Assembly (NCBI GenBank): GCA_002794775.1
Contig: NBAY01000068.1
Location: 62,001 to 126,000, forward strand
DNA length: 64,000 nucleotides
Source: Porodaedalea pini
Lineage: Eukaryota > Basidiomycota > Agaricomycetes > Hymenochaetales > Hymenochaetaceae
Direction of reading: 5' to 3'
The notes beneath the pieces are model-generated. The model did not search any database. It was given only the letters and a program-made list of their open reading frames with translations, and was not told the origin of the DNA. Position numbers and translations under genes: made by a program. Position 1 is the stretch's first letter; every line of letters begins with the position of its first letter. Below are positions 22,951 to 36,571 of the stretch, piece after piece.

Positions 22951-24953
22951 ATGGGATCGCCGACGGGTCTCATGTCGGACGTACGTGCTATTCCATTCAG
23001 CTCGACAAGATGCTTTTCACCTGAAATTAATACAGTGCCGATTGCAAACGGTCACGTCTCACTGGTGCCCGAAACCCCACCAGACATATTGTATTTGAAA
23101 TTCGCATTGACAATCACTGTGCGATGGCCTCCCGGTGTAGCGCTAGAAGGAGATCTCGCCAAGTCAAAGGCACGCGAAGTGCAAGGAAAAGGTTTGCCTA
23201 TTCACCCGAGAAACATATGCGGTCTCAAAACTGGTGCTGTTCTCACTTTCTGGGAGACTGCAAAAGTATGTGCATCAGAATTGATCTCTGCAACCCCGAT
23301 ATAACCTTGCTTATAGGACCACCATGCGATCAACATACAAAAGTTTCTGTCCAAAGAAACAACACCAGAGAAGATGAGAGATGTAAATGTGTATGTTCGG
23401 TGCATTCGACTATTGACATCGACGTGACGCTGTTTACATACTGTAGTATCTCCATAACTTTTCATGACGGGTGAGTTCTGAACTCTTATCCAGTTTATGT
23501 TGCATTGTCTCGGCTCTTCTGTCGACCATCACTGATTCTCGCATTAGCTGCAGAATACGACTATCTTCGAAAGCCTTCCAATCATCAATTTTGGGAAATG
23601 GTAAAACAACGATATTCAGGTGAAGATTATGTATTCTTCCATAGGGCCACGGTCTGACAGGGGATTATATTTCTTACAAGGTTTGAGGAGACTGGCAAAG
23701 TCGAAAATCCTCTTCTTCCAGGGCCTTCTCTTGCTAGTAATACGGTCTTGGCGTCTAGGATATCCAATGGGCCAAAAATGCTAGACTCACTCCAGTCGAG
23801 CTCTAGTGCAGAAGAAAAGAAGACTCCTGCAGGCGACGCGCAGAAGTCTTCATTCACCGTAGTGCCACGTGCACCGAAACCCTTGCAAACCCTCATACAG
23901 TCATTAAACTCAACCAGCGTTCAGCGCTCCCCACTTTCCAGCTTTACGCACGTATCGACGGCCCAGAAAGGGCGCAACAGTCACTCCTCAGACGGAGACT
24001 CACGCCTCTACCAGAGCTCTTTAGATTCAGACAGGCCTTCACAATTGCCGTCTCACGACTCTCCCATTTCACCATCACGGGTCTCTGTGATCTCTGAGCC
24101 TTATTCACACAGCTCATCCTCATCGGTGCCGCAGAAAAGGTCTAAGACTTTCTCTGACATTGAAAAGGACAATGTCAACGCAAAGAAAGCAAAGGGAGAA
24201 GCTTATCTGTCCCAAGGCGGCTCTTCAGCTCTGGGACATTCATCAAGCTTTCCTGCATCTGCCGTGCACCAGCCTCCTGATGTCGACTCTATCCGACTCG
24301 CAGGGACACTTTCTACTTTGAAGGCTGCTGAAGCAGCTTTGAAAGAGGAACGGGAGAGTCGTCGACGGGAGAAAAGGCGGATGAAGGATGCGTATGATGA
24401 ATTAAAGCTGGAGTACGAGCGGGCTAGCGACGCAGAGCAGGCTGCTCTGAGAAGGAAAGACGAGCTCAAGGATCAGATACATGACCTCCGCGAGACACTG
24501 CACCATATGAAAAGAGACTACGAAGAGTCGATGCATCGCTTATTAGAAATGCGTGCAGTCTTAGATGATGCAGAATCTTCCAAGCAGACGCTTAGGAAAA
24601 CGTTGCAGGCTGTCGAGGAGGACTGTCAAAAATCACATCAACGCGAGGAAGAGCTTCGTACGGCTCTACACGAAGCAATGCACGATCTAGAAAAGGATCG
24701 TGCCCGTTACAGTAATGCAGAGCAGACGGACCCTGAAGCAAAGTCACTTGCTGAAGAAGCAAAAAGGATAGCCGAAGAAAAACAGAAGGCCGCGGAAGAG
24801 AAACAGATGATTGCTGAGGATGCACTAGCATCGGAGCGACTCCGGCGTATAGCAGCCGAGCAAACATTTCTGGATGTGAAGAGCATATTCAGTGGAGTGA
24901 GAACCTCGGCGCAGCCGGATTCTATAGTACAAGCGGATGGTGAAGATGGATGA
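22951..24953 (+). CDS. Coiled-coil protein of unknown function
   Basis: Joined exons 22951-23265, 23317-23390, 23447-23470, 23548-23619 and 23681-24953 keep one frame and predict about 585 residues. A 3n intron could also be hidden in the first exon, after the GTAC near 22990, so the N-terminus is tentative. The N-terminal third (VPETPPDILYLKFALTITVR, DHHAINIQKFLSKE) looks globular but I do not recognise it. The middle is Ser-rich and disordered with a basic patch QKRSKTF. From about 24300 to 24880 comes a long Glu/Lys/Arg/Ala coiled coil (KEERESRRREKRRMKDAYDE, AEEAKRIAEEKQKAAEEKQM). Cellular role unknown. Confidence 0.7.
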
Positions 24954-27900
24954 TGTACGTATTATCTTTGGTCAGTTCGCCCTTGTACGCTGTTGCTCTG
25001 TGCTCATTGACTAACGATTATCTTCTGGCAATGCTGCTTTCTGCCTGCTATGAACTACAGGTTTCTACATCTATCATCTCCGGATCTCATTTTCATACCA
25101 ATTTCATTATCTGTTAGCAATTGTCGCTGTCACGAAAGCACTAGTACTGAGATGGGCTCGTTTGCTATATATACGCGCGAGGATTCAAGAATTAAGTGGT
25201 TTGGATTTCCTGTATATTCAGTTCATTGGGGTATTCTTAATGTGCTCATACCGCCAGTTTACTAAGATTCAAGCCAGGAAGTTTTACAACTGAACCGCCA
25301 CGATAGTGGTAAAACAGTGGACTGCTCAAGACCAAGGACATTGCCGAACATCCAGGTCACTATACACCTGCTATTTCCCATGCTACTGCTTTTAGATTCT
25401 GAAGTACTTCATGTTCATGCAACTGGCCATGACGTTCTTGACGGGCTAGTCAACCAGTTTCATCACTATCTGTCGACTCCTTGCGTCGAGGCCTCAATGA
25501 GGTCTGCGCATCTTGACTAAGGGTGTCAAATTCTTACACGGTCGCGGGAGCTATTCTGGTAGTTTCGGCATCTGCTTTGGCACTCTTCAAATAACCAACA
25601 TGGCACGACCTCTCAATCCACCTGGGCACTTAATCCAGAGAGCTGATCTCCTGGCGTGGCGCCCACATGTCCCCACTTGGTCCCACGCAGCGCCGCCTCG
25701 ATTGGAGGACACCGCTTGCGCGTGACTCTGCACGTCGTTGTTCACGCGACACGGTCTTTGAAAGTTGTTATCTCTCTCCCCCCCCCCCCCAACGTGCTGA
25801 TGGAGGTGTGAACCGTTCGTACGTACACTTTTCCGGTCTACTTGTCCGCTTGTTTACTGCGGATGCTTTTTTGTAGTAGTTCACGGGTACTATGTAGTGC
25901 GAGGTGTTTCGTCCACCGTCGGCCGATTTATGTCCTCGCACATTCATGACTTCGACCGGCGACTTTCTGGGCTACCAAGAATTCGGAATGATCCTATCTG
26001 CTCCAGACTGTGACCGGACCCCAAGTCAAGTCCACTAAGTCAATGGTCGCGTGTCCAAACATCAAGCAGGGGTTCCCGCATAGCATATCGCTCTCAATGC
26101 TAAAGCAGAGACATTAATCTTTAATGTCCGAGTCGCGTGCGGCCCGCAGGGTCCTCCGGCGTTGTGCGTAGTCAGACTGATACAATGAGGCCGCGCGAAG
26201 ACATTGTCACATTGGCCTTCAAATCTCAAGCTACTGTATGTCGGATAAGTAACTACCGGTATAGCTCGAGCCTAGGTCCTATCCGACTCGAACTAATCCT
26301 GCTGATCCTGGACTCTCAGGCTGGACTCAAAACGTCGGCGCATCTTGAATTCCATTTCCATTCTAACTTCACCGTGACCTCGTCCCAGTCTTCAGCTTTT
26401 ATTCTGCATTCATTCATGCACTGATCACGCGTGGACTCGAGAAGGGCTATACATAGAGGTGAAAGGCCTCGTCGTCCGACTTCGAGTCACCGTTTAGCTA
26501 CTTTCAGAGAGGGTTCGGCCACCCCGCCGTTCGCGAAGCACTTATCCGTCCCTCCGACTCTTCACGCACCGTGACCCCCCCCCCTCCCCCCTTCTCTTTC
26601 CCTCCGAGTCTTCCCCTTCGGACCCTCGATCGTCCAGTCTAGGCTGGCCTCAATCATCGGCCCTCCCTCCCCGACTCAAACTCAAAACTCAAATTCAAAC
26701 TCGGTCACCACCCCGTCTCCCTCGCTCTCACTCACAATCCCGCATCGTTGCGTGATCATATGCCCAGCGGGTCATGAGCGTTCCAGTGCTCAAGTAGCTC
26801 TCGAGATGAAGCTTCGCATCACCCCGGGGACCTATCCGTCCAATCTCCTTCAGGACGGATTCACTGTGTTCACAAGACGCAAGACGCAAGGCGGTCTTCG
26901 AGGTCGTATGTTATCTTAGTTTCCATGCCTCCTTCATTCAGTTCGGATAACAAACGTCCCCTCGCGCGAACTCATGATCAAAATCGAAGGCGCAGCGTCG
27001 AACAGAGCGATAAGCAGAGCAAACGATTCCGTGTATTCTTCAATTCCATATATACAGCGCACCTCACGCAAAGCGCTCCGAGCGGATAGAGATAAAAATT
27101 CTACTTATTTAATCGAAAAAGACTGCGTAACAATTATAAAGTTAAAGGGCAACTCGATTCGCACCGGAGCTCGAGGTAGACCGACTAGAATTTCGTATAT
27201 GTGTGCAACGAAGGCAGCGAAAACTGATAAAAAGAAAAGAGAAAGAGGATAAGAATACACAAATGCTGGTTTTAAGTTTGAATTCGAGTACGTGATACAG
27301 AATTCGCAGGAACTCGTATCTTGGATTCGGGATTTTAATTCATAGAGATGGATTGAATTGGGTGACTGGAAGCAGAGCAGGTAGTGAAGAAAAGAGGGGA
27401 AGAGGCGGACGTTGGGGGGACATTACACAGTCACGATGGCAAAAGAAAGAGGGGTCGAAGGCAAAAGGACAAACGCTAGCGCTGACCACAGGACACCGGA
27501 TGTCCGAAAGAAGACGAATAGAACAATCGGGGAAATAACAAAATGAAAACGAAAGACGAGCCTGAGGGTCGACGGACTGAAAGGAAAATGAGCAAAATAG
27601 TACGATTGCGCGTGTGTGGCATGGGAAAAATGGACGTGTATGCATGCAAGTAGAAGAGAGCATAAATCGAACTCTATGGCATAGAGTCCGACATCAAAGC
27701 AAAGACAGACGAAAATTCGTAAAAAACATTCCATACGAATGAAAAGTCCCAGGGCATAGCAAAAACAGGGGCAATCATTTTTCCTCATGAAAGTTTGGAA
27801 GACAGGATCCGGTCGATTTCCATATAGCAGCGCGCCCTCCTGACACGTCAACCTATGCAAAGGCATGCGTATACACGCGCTTCCTCGACCCCCGTATGAC

Positions 27901-28369
27901 TCACTTCCCATCGAGGAAGGATTGAGGATAACGATAGAGTGAACTGAGTTGGTCGTGCGCGGATCGACGGTGCGGACGTCCGCCCAAATGTCCAGTGTAA
28001 TTCGAGCTCCAGTGAGGGGGGAAGGTACGCAGTGTAGAGATCGAATCAAGCAACACATCCCACGCAAGCTATAGCTATAGCCATAACTAACTCTCGTATT
28101 GTGTGTTGCGCCCGAATACCCGAATGGACGCCAACAGACCTGCGATCGTTCGCATAGCAGTGTCTATCGAGAGAGATGAAGCACTGCTTGAATGAATCCC
28201 CATCGCTGCGCCTCCTCCCGCACCGCCCGCAGTAACCGACTGAATTCATTTTCTTCTTATCCCCCATGGCACCCCTCACCATCTCATCCGATCCGACGTG
28301 CCCTTGACGGGAAAATCGTACCTTGCCTCCACACCCTCCTTGCCTCTCAGCCCTCAGCCCTCACCAACC
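24954..28369. other. Gene-poor 3.4 kb; right part probably 3' UTR of the bZIP gene
   Basis: No recognisable coding region. Contains an ACTAGTACT palindrome at 25140, a C-homopolymer near 25780, an imperfect C run near 26574-26590 and a stretch of short direct repeats of ACTCAAA near 26679-26700. The minus-strand frame 28067-27423 is long (214 codons) but has no conserved features. It lies 3' of the bZIP stop and is most likely untranslated or spurious. Confidence 0.5.
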
Positions 28370-30603
28370 TCAGTACCCATACCCTCGCCCATTCACCGCA
28401 ACCGCCTGCGGCGCATGCCCATGCACATGCCCCATCTCGCGCTCGCGCATGTCGCGTGCATAGTCCCGAGTGGCGTTCGCATCGCGCGCAGTACCGTTCG
28501 CATAGTCGCGCACGTCGCGCAGGCTACTACGGCTGCTCCGCCCGTCGCTCGTGGGGCTGTGTGGGTTCGGAGAGAGCTGTTGCTGTTGCTGCTGTTGCTG
28601 TTGGTGGTGCTGTTGCATGTGCGGCGATGCCTTGTTTGCGATCGGCGGCGAGGCGGCCGTTGCGCTTATATTGGACGAACTCTGCGGAAGGCTCACCGGG
28701 ACCGAAATGGGGTGTTGCTGCTGCTGATGTGCCATGTAAGGTACATGATGCATCTGTTGTTGCTGAACGCCCATGCCCCCGACACCTACCATGGGTACGA
28801 CACCAGAGGGGAGGCCTACACCGGCACCGCCGACAAGCTGCGAGAGTCGCGAGATCTCCTCTCGCGAAGATACCAGCGCAGCCGTGAGCCGCTCATTCTC
28901 GTTTTGCAAAAATTCGTTCTTTGCCTGTAACTGCGCTAGCCATTGTTTCTTGCGCTGACGACACTTCAGTGCAGCTGCATTACCCCAACGTGAGCAGCGA
29001 CATACGCGGAAGGAAAACCTTGATACCTACCCTGTCGATTCCGCTCCAAGAAATTCTTCCTTTTCTCTTCCTCTGTCTCGGGCTTCTTGTTCTTGTTGCC
29101 AGCCGACGCGGGCGGTTCCTCATCCGAATCCTCAAACTCGTCCATCCCACCGTCGTCGTCGCCCTCCGGGTTGCTTATCGAAGCAGCCGTACTCCCACGA
29201 CGGGCCGTTGATCCGCGCGTGCTAACCGGCGACGTCTTTGATTTCTTCGACGCACCAGCCTTGGCCGACACACTCGACGAGACGCTCACAGTGTCGACCT
29301 TGCGCTTGGAGCCGCGCTTGGTAGAGCTTGCACCGTTCGAAGTAGGCTGGACCGCCTGATTCTGCGACGCAGATCCTTTTGCGTTCGTGGAGCCATTGGA
29401 CTGGGCCATGCTCTGTTTCTGGGCCTCTTCACGCTTTGTAAGTTCCTGATGGGCCTGCGAAAGCAGAAAGAGGCCATTGGCGGCATGGTTCGCTGCGCCT
29501 GTGGCCCCGGAGTAGCTGTTGCCGTTACTGTTATTGCTGTGAACGAGTTGAGCCTGTGTGCTCTGATGCATGCTGAGTTGTACGTACCGCGACTGGGAGG
29601 CCAGTGGACTACTCTGATACGTCGTGGATGCAGACGCAGCCATCTGCGATGGAACGACAGACGTCTGCGCCGCAGCCTGTGACTGCGTCGAGGATGGTGG
29701 AGCGCCTGGATTATTGCTGCCGTTCGATTGTTGCCCCGCCTGCGGTGTTGCGGATGTAGACTGCTGAAGCACACCGGCGAGTGCGTTGAGCGTGTTGGGT
29801 GTGATGGTCGCCGCGGCCGCACTACCTGCAGCGCCCGAATTGACCATAGCAAGGAAGGCGGCGGTGTTGGGCGATGGCGGCGGGAATGCGACTGGCCCGC
29901 CGACGAGGGGCGTGAGGCCTGTGGAGGGAGTGAGACCCGTGCGAAAGGAGCCGGAGGCATCAAAGCCAAAGAGTGGAGGGTGCATAGAGCCAGCGCTTGC
30001 TGCGAGGGCAGCGATGGAGGCAGCAGGCTGAGACGTCGCGACGGGTTGCTGCGTCTGTGGGCCAGCGAGCATAGCGGGGGAAAGGGGGCCGGCGCGCAGG
30101 GAGTTTGTGAGACCTGCCGAGGAGAACGACCATGCATAGCTTGGGTCTGAGGGGGAGGTGATTGAAGCGAGCGGAGGCAAGGTCGGCTTCGGAGTGTCGC
30201 CGTTCGAATGGGCGGATCCATTGCTCATTGACGTCTTCCGCGAATGAGTGGACCCCTGGGTCGAGGACGACGCGGCGGAGGGGGACTTCTTCCCAGGCGA
30301 GGGCGGAGAGGGCCCGACGTTGTTGCCATTGCCATTGACGTTGCTGTTGCTGTTGCTGTTGCTGTTACTTTTTTGGTTGGCGGCACGGCGGAGTGAGGCG
30401 AAGGAGGACGAAGAAGAGACGGAGAATGACTGCTCGAACGGATTCGGCTCGAGCTCGAAGTTGCTACGGAGTGGAGGGCGGGGAGGCGGGTTCTGATTTG
30501 AGTCCTGAGCGCGGTCGCAGTCTGTGTTGTTGTCGACGGAGGCACTGTTGTTGGCGCGAGTGGAGGCTGTCGGCGAGTGGCTGTTGTTGACTGGAGAAGG
30601 CAT
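28370..30603 (-). CDS. Atf1/ATF-CREB-type bZIP transcription factor
   Basis: Exons 30603-29031 and 28974-28370 predict 725 residues. The ATG chosen gives MPSPVNN; the open frame upstream lacks an ATG. FELEPNPFEQSFS near the N-terminus is the activation/HRA-type motif of Atf1 homologs. The acidic stretch DDDGGMDEFEDSDEEPP precedes the bZIP: KRKNFLERNRQAALKCRQRKKQW basic region, with the intron inside NRQ|A, then a leucine zipper (LQAKNEFLQNENERLTAALV). Such factors act downstream of the Hog1/Sty1 stress kinase and bind CRE-like TGACGT sites. Low-complexity tracts are prominent: (SN)n near 30340-30366, alanine-rich blocks, and poly-Q near 28570-28610. Species-level naming is not justified. Confidence 0.92.
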
Positions 30604-32802
30604 CTGAGGGCTTGTGCTGGGTCGATGGCGTAGCGAGAGTCCAGTCCGAACCAAATCGTAAGAGTGACGCTGCACTACGTAGCTCAAATGGGCCTTCCCA
30701 CGCCTCGCCTCGCCCCCCTGGCACCGCACTATGTCGTCATCCACGAATCCCTCATCCTGACAAACCTATTCCACTTGCCGTCACCGCCGTCACCCGTGAC
30801 CGCCTCCTTGTTTTCATCTTTACTTTATTCTGATTTTACCCATACAGGCACGTCCTTATTTCTTCACGACCATCAGCTGCCTGGTCGGCGCGAACTTTCC
30901 AACGACTGAATACACACTACGGTCCGTTCTCTGTCCAGTCTCTCCCGAATATAGCTCATACATCCTCCGTGCCTCGTTACAGACACAACCCCGCCCGTCC
31001 AACTTGGTCATTCACAACATGCGCTGCTACTGCTACACACCCCGGCTACTGGCGAACTTGAAAGAGCTGCACACACTTCATACGGGATATTCCCGCAATC
31101 GATAGTGCGGACGGACGACAGGACTTCTCATCCTCACCTCGTTGCCTCCGTGCTTCTTCCAGCGTCTCTAGCTATATCTCGCCCATCATCCCCACCGTAC
31201 GATTCTATCACCAACCTCCGGACGCCGGGTATACATACTTGGAATGCAAAACACAAACTTATCAACCCGATCCGCTCCCGGGACTCAAGTAGCAAAACAC
31301 GCGGCGAGCACGGGCACGGGCACGCCTCCCCCAGCGTCTTTATATCAACTTCCCATCTCATCGCGCCCATCTGCGCATGCACTCGGGCTTATGATGCGGA
31401 GTGCCGTATACACCCCGTCATGCTCTTACAATCCTTGGGACCAATCACATCTCCCTACGTTCGGAACGAGGAACATTGCCGTCCCGCCCAGATGCCAACT
31501 TTCTACCCAACTGGTGCGTTCCATCGCATATCTAAAGCCTATCAGACTTAGCCGCAGGCCACGTCAGTGTCGACGTACATGCTGAGCTGTCCGCCCGGAC
31601 GCATTATATACCACGACACAAAACATAATCGTAGAAAAATCACCGTCAAGAAGTCGCCGCGCCATTAAGTCGGAAAGCTTCTTTTCCCATTCCTGACGAA
31701 AAACGGCCTACGTACCTCCAACAATCGTACATTACATTGATCTCTGACCTTGGTCTACGCATATGCCAAAAAGCGCCGGCCCGGGCCGCAAACTCTCGAG
31801 TATCATGCACTGTGCGGCGTCGTTCTCATAACTCACGGAATTGAGCTCTCCTTAGAAGTCCGTCTCTGTGCTAACTAGCCCCGAAAATTTCCCGCTCCGC
31901 CCACTCCGTCCCTCACCTCACCCCTCGATCGTAACACTTACGTCGCTCCTGTTATCCCGCAGAAACGGAATCGCAGGTTCATATAGGAAAAGAAATTGCT
32001 CAGCTTGTGCTGTACGTATACCCGCGAAGGGATCTGAGTCTGTGGACTCGATTACGTCCACGTCCACGCCCCGAATCCCGACCCGTTTCCCCCGAAACTC
32101 GGAAGGGAAGTGCGGAAAATGCTGTCTGAAACTACGCGGATGAACCACCCCTCCGCCGCACACTCACGGCTGATCCTCGGTGCCCGTTCTTTTTCGCAAC
32201 GTGATTCTCTTGTGAAGCTGGCCCTGACCTTGCTTCCGATCCCGATTCCGGTTTCCGATTCTGATTCTTATTGGGACGTTTGTTGATTGGCTGTCGGAAG
32301 CTTAAGAGAAGAATTGGGGGAGGGCGAGAGATCTAGAGACGCTGCCAGTGGTCCCTTGGATTTAATGGACTGCTTGTTTATAACGTAATAGGGCAGTTTG
32401 CACCCCTCCCCTCCCATCTCTTCTTTCCGAGTCATTTTCTTAATGTTCATTCATTTCGGCCATGGAATCATTAATCGAGTCATTTTTGTCCTTATAATAT
32501 GAAAGCGCGAAACGGCTCTAGGTCGGAACTTGCTAATAACGCACCCACGGGACAAAGCCTACAAAGTCTTGAGAGGAACATAAGAGATTACAGTAAAAAC
32601 ATACAACAACAAACATCATCAAAGACGATATGGATATACTACCATACATCGTCTTATCCCCATGTGATTGGACTAGAGTACATATGCATGTCCTGACTTT
32701 GACTTAGGGCAGCGCCCTGACAGAACAATAATATGAGTTTTAAAAATAAATAATAATAATAAACCATACACACGACACCCCAACGCTAACGCCGTACCGT
32801 AC
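30604..32802. other. 2.2-kb non-coding gap upstream of the bZIP gene
   Basis: Likely holds the promoter and a long 5' leader of the bZIP gene plus the 3' end of the F-box gene. ACGTCC-type half sites occur near 32055-32065 (TTACGTCCACGTCC), which a bZIP factor of this class could bind; that is inference from the core ACGT only. No open frame here looks real. Confidence 0.45.
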
Positions 32803-34164
32803 TCAAGGAGACTGTCTAAAACCATAAAAGGACCGCCAACACCCCGCTCGTCCCATAACGCAATCCGTCCAGTCGCGCAGCGCATCGTCGAACGGGTACC
32901 GGTCCTCGCGTTTCGCGCCGCCGCCGAGCAGCGATGGCGCCCCCACGATGTCAAAGACGCACGAACGCGCAGCGAGGGCTGCGAGTCTGCTGAAGACGTC
33001 GTCGCGCGGGGCTGTGCCCGCGCCGTGAGACTCGGAGCCGCCCCCCGCCGCCGCGGGAGAGACGAGCATGTACGGACTCGGCTCGAGGATAAGGCGCTCG
33101 AGCGTGTCGGAGACTCGGCGCCTCCTCCGAGTCCTTCTTCCCTCCGATGACGGACGCGGGTGTGAAACCGGAGTCGGAGACGGGGCAGGGCAGGGGCAAG
33201 CAGCCTTCGAGCGCAGACACAGCTGCGTCGTTCACGAAAGGCTCCGAAAGGCGGATATACGTGAGGCGCGGACATCCCTCCGCGAGCGCGCCGAGCGCCA
33301 TGAACGGATGCGGCGGGGTCCCGCCCGCCAGATGCAGACGCTCGAGCGCCGGCAGCTCGAGGCGCGCACACGGCTGCGGGTGTGTGTTATCGCGCACAGT
33401 TAACTATTATTAAAGTCCCTCGCGCGAAGACCGCGATGCGGATGGAATAAATGAATAGGGAAGAGAGAATAGGCATGAGTTATTTGTGTCTTAAGCTTGA
33501 ACTATTTATAAATGTGGTGTTTATGAAAGGACGTACCTCCACGAGCGCGGGGAAAGGATGTGCGAGCGCGACTGCCAGCCCGCTATCTGCATTTCCGTCA
33601 TAGTGGCCATACAGACAAATCGAGAGTGCTTGTAGATGCGGAGAGACAACATCTATAAATAAAGAGACGTTAGTCATAGAGCGCCGCGCACCGTAATCGA
33701 AAAGATTGACAAAAGGACTCGCCTAAAATATGCTGAACTGCGGAGCGGAAGGCAGCGAGTGTCTGCGCACGAGCATTCAACCAAATCTGCATTCGCTGAA
33801 GGCGCTCGATGCGTCCCTCTCGTGATCCGGGATATTCAAACGCAAAAGACGGAAGTACTTCAAGCGCATCGTCGTCTGCAGGACTCCGCGCGTGACGGCC
33901 GCGGTCACTGAGAAACAGGTGCACGGCGCAGCCCCCAAACTCCGGACGGCAGCGGAGCGTGCGCGAGAGCAGGGAGGCCTTCGTGCGGCCGTCAGCAAGG
34001 AGCGTCCTGTACATAATCGGAACAACGTTCGAGTAGAAATAACGCGAGACGAGGCAGAGACTGCGCGCCGTGCGGTACGTGTGCGCATCCGAATCCATGT
34101 CTACGGAGCATACGAGCTCGAAGATGATGGTATGCAACTCAGTGGGCAGCGATTCGAGCGGCAT
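32803..34164 (-). CDS. F-box-like protein, paralog of the gene at 37404
   Basis: Exons 34164-33723, 33652-33537, 33373-33169 and 33113-32803 give about 357 residues. The N-terminal F-box-like motif is MPLESLPTELHTIIFELVC, followed by a leucine-rich C-terminal half (DVVSPHLQALSICLYGHYD, LPALERLHLAGGTPPHPF). The ending RDWTDCVMGRAGCW parallels RDWKSRMAGGAGCW in the paralog, which fixes the final frame. The first intron starts GCGAGT (GC-AG). The third intron (33168-33114) is inferred only from the frame change and has a weak GTTTCA donor; a 1-nt indel would explain the same shift. F-box proteins recruit substrates to SCF ubiquitin ligases, but many fungal copies have unknown targets. Confidence 0.72.
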
Positions 34165-34600
34165 TGGGAAATATTTGGGTTTGATACTTGCGAGAGGTTG
34201 TAAGTCCCAGTGGTAAAACGCCGCAACTGCTGTGGAGCAAGTAAGGGACGCCCGAGATAGGCGTCTTATTTGTAGTTCTCCGACCAAGAGGACGTAAAGC
34301 CTGCAAGGAAAGTTGAAGATTTATTGAGTGGGAGTAACTCACTTGAGTATTATCTTTCGGCCCTACAAGCAGGACGGGAGATCTCCGGAGAAATAAAACA
34401 GACGCTGCGTTCTTTACTTTCCCCGTCATTCCACTGATTCCCACATCCCACAGGGTAGATAAAAAGGGCTCGGAAAGGCAGACTGACTGTGCAGTTGTTG
34501 AATGGTGCACATAACAATCTATTCGTAGCACGCAGCGTAAGTTATACAGCAATTTATTTTTACTTAACTCGGAGGGAGAATGTCTCTAAGCATTGAAGTT
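34165..34600. other. Intergenic between hexokinase 3' end and F-box gene
   Basis: Both flanking genes are on the minus strand. The DNA should hold the hexokinase 3' UTR and the F-box promoter. No gene seen. Confidence 0.45.
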
Positions 34601-36571
34601 TCATGCCTTTCCCGCGCCATTGGGAGCAGATGGACTCCTGTTTACATCCGTTCCTTTCTGAGCCTGCTTGAGAGCTTGAAGTGCACACAGCGCGGCTGCA
34701 TCATAGTGTAAGTCTCCGAAGAACGCGGTCTATTCGCTTGGAAGAGACTTACCTCCCACACCACTTCCATCCTTCGCCATACCAATTTCCACCTTCTCCT
34801 CGACCTCTGCTCCGACAATCGCACGCAGAGACTCCCGCAGACGAGTCTCGAAGTTGGGGTAGAACTGGATGAGGCTGCAGAGTTTATTGTGATTCGGTCA
34901 GAACCTTGCGACACGTAAAAGTCGTGAGTACGTTACCTTCCATCCACACCGACCGCATACTTCTTATCACCTGAAGAATGTCCGCCGCCGAGAGCGGCGT
35001 TCTCAGTCTGTATTAATACAGCTGCTACTGCGCAACCGCTAAGCTTCGCAGCCCGAGTGGCCACTAGCTTGCATACCCAGCGCACAATCTCAGCATCCTG
35101 GTCCGAGATGACACCGGCCTCGAAGCCAAGTCTTTCGGTGAGAACCTTCTTGATGTCCTGCAACGACTCTGCACCTTCGATGTCCGACATGTATGCGGTG
35201 TCGAAGCCATACTGCTGATTGAGAATTGGTGTTGAGAAGCCGCTGAAGAGCACAGACGGAGCAGCATCGATGAGAGACAGCAGAACGTTGCGAGTTATCT
35301 CGCCTAGGTACATCCCGCTGATAAACTTCTCGTAAGCCTGGAACCTTGGGTTGATCGACTCTCGGTCAAGCTTGTTGTCATAGGGTGTGGTGGGAAGGAC
35401 AGTGCGCTGCGGTCATAAAATTATGTTGCACATTGCACTTTCAATGTCTGAGTCAGAAAACAGTTTGCTGTAAGCATACCGAGTTGTTGAATGCGCCCCA
35501 TTCAGTATTGACGACCATTTTCTTCACATTCTGCAACGACGTGGAGTTCGCTATCTTGTGGATTTTGTGAACATCTTCAACATAGGCACCATTCGTCCCA
35601 GTCCCGAAGATGCAGCCAAGGAGACATCCTCCTGATGTGTATGCTCTCGATAAAAGTGCCCCTACTGTCTGTAAACCAAAAACTGAATTGAACAGTCTGG
35701 GATAATAATCGGGAAAAACGTACGTCATTGACTAAGGCAGCGCACTTGACATGGATGTGTTTCCTGTCGAATGCGTCTTGGAGTAGCTGCACTACATCCT
35801 TTCCAATGGCGTTTTTAGCAGAAAATCCCTTCGTCCACGTCAAAAGAACACCTTTGTCCAGTGCGGTCTGCTCAACGGGGAAGCTGAAAGTCAGACCTAG
35901 ATGTAACGCTTCGTCGATGGTGATATCATGACCCATGGATGTCATAAACTCATCAACCGAATCTGCCAGGTAATCTGTGTATACGCATCAGTCCATTTCA
36001 AATTCTTAATGATAGCATATGAGCCCACCGAACAAGACTGTGGCCTCCCCAGTCTTCAGGACCTCCGATAGCTTATACTTCTGTTGTCGTAGAGTAAACT
36101 GCTTGTTTCCATGGAGCTGGACTTCGCAGACACGTCTACTCCAGCATTAGTGGTTGGGACGAGAATCACGATGCTCTCGAGCTCACAGATTTGTCCCGCC
36201 AAGATCCAAAGCAAGAAACGTTCTTATAAAAATTAAAAGTTGTGAGATGAATTTTTCTAATTCGCCATGCAGGAGATGCACTCACCCCTTCTCTGTACCA
36301 TCGGGGACGCCGGTCACGAACGTCGGACTTAAGACGCATTCAATCAAGTCAACGAGACAACACGGCACACACTGGTGGTTACTCACATCATGGCCATAGG
36401 TTTATTGTATTCTCCCAAGCCTGCAGCGAAATCGTCGACAAACTGACGCGTAATACCCAGTAGCCTATCATCGCTGAGGTCGAACTGTTTCTCGACACTA
36501 CCGAGGTACGATCGAGTGGCGTCGGAGACGTTGAGAGTGGAGGTGGATGCGCAGTTGAGGGGCGATGTCAT
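34601..36571 (-). CDS. Hexokinase
   Basis: Phosphorylates hexoses to hexose 6-phosphates in the cytosol, the first step of glycolysis. Nine exons (36571-36387, 36327-36286, 36222-36187, 36135-36029, 35974-35724, 35668-35480, 35406-34937, 34874-34753, 34695-34601) give 498 residues, the standard fungal length. Motifs in order: LGITRQFVDDFAAGL, FLALDLGGTNLRVCEVQL (phosphate 1), LTWTKGFSAKNAIGKDVV (sugar binding), CAALVNDTVGALLSRAY, IFGTGTNGAYVE, VNTEWGAF, MYLGEITRNVL and AVGVDGRLIQFYPNF (adenosine side). All key segments are intact. It lies between two F-box paralogs in opposite orientation. Whether it is the hexokinase or a dedicated glucokinase is not settled by eye. Confidence 0.96.

Noticed and set aside
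27423..28067. 214-codon minus-strand frame as a gene
   Set aside because: Lies just 3' of the bZIP stop on the same strand, has low-complexity Phe/Ser-rich content, no motif and no splice partners; most likely 3' UTR or chance.
32803..34164. Calling the first F-box gene a pseudogene
   Set aside because: A phase-consistent 55-nt intron explains the frame change, and the C-terminal frame is conserved with the paralog; doubt is kept in the confidence value instead.
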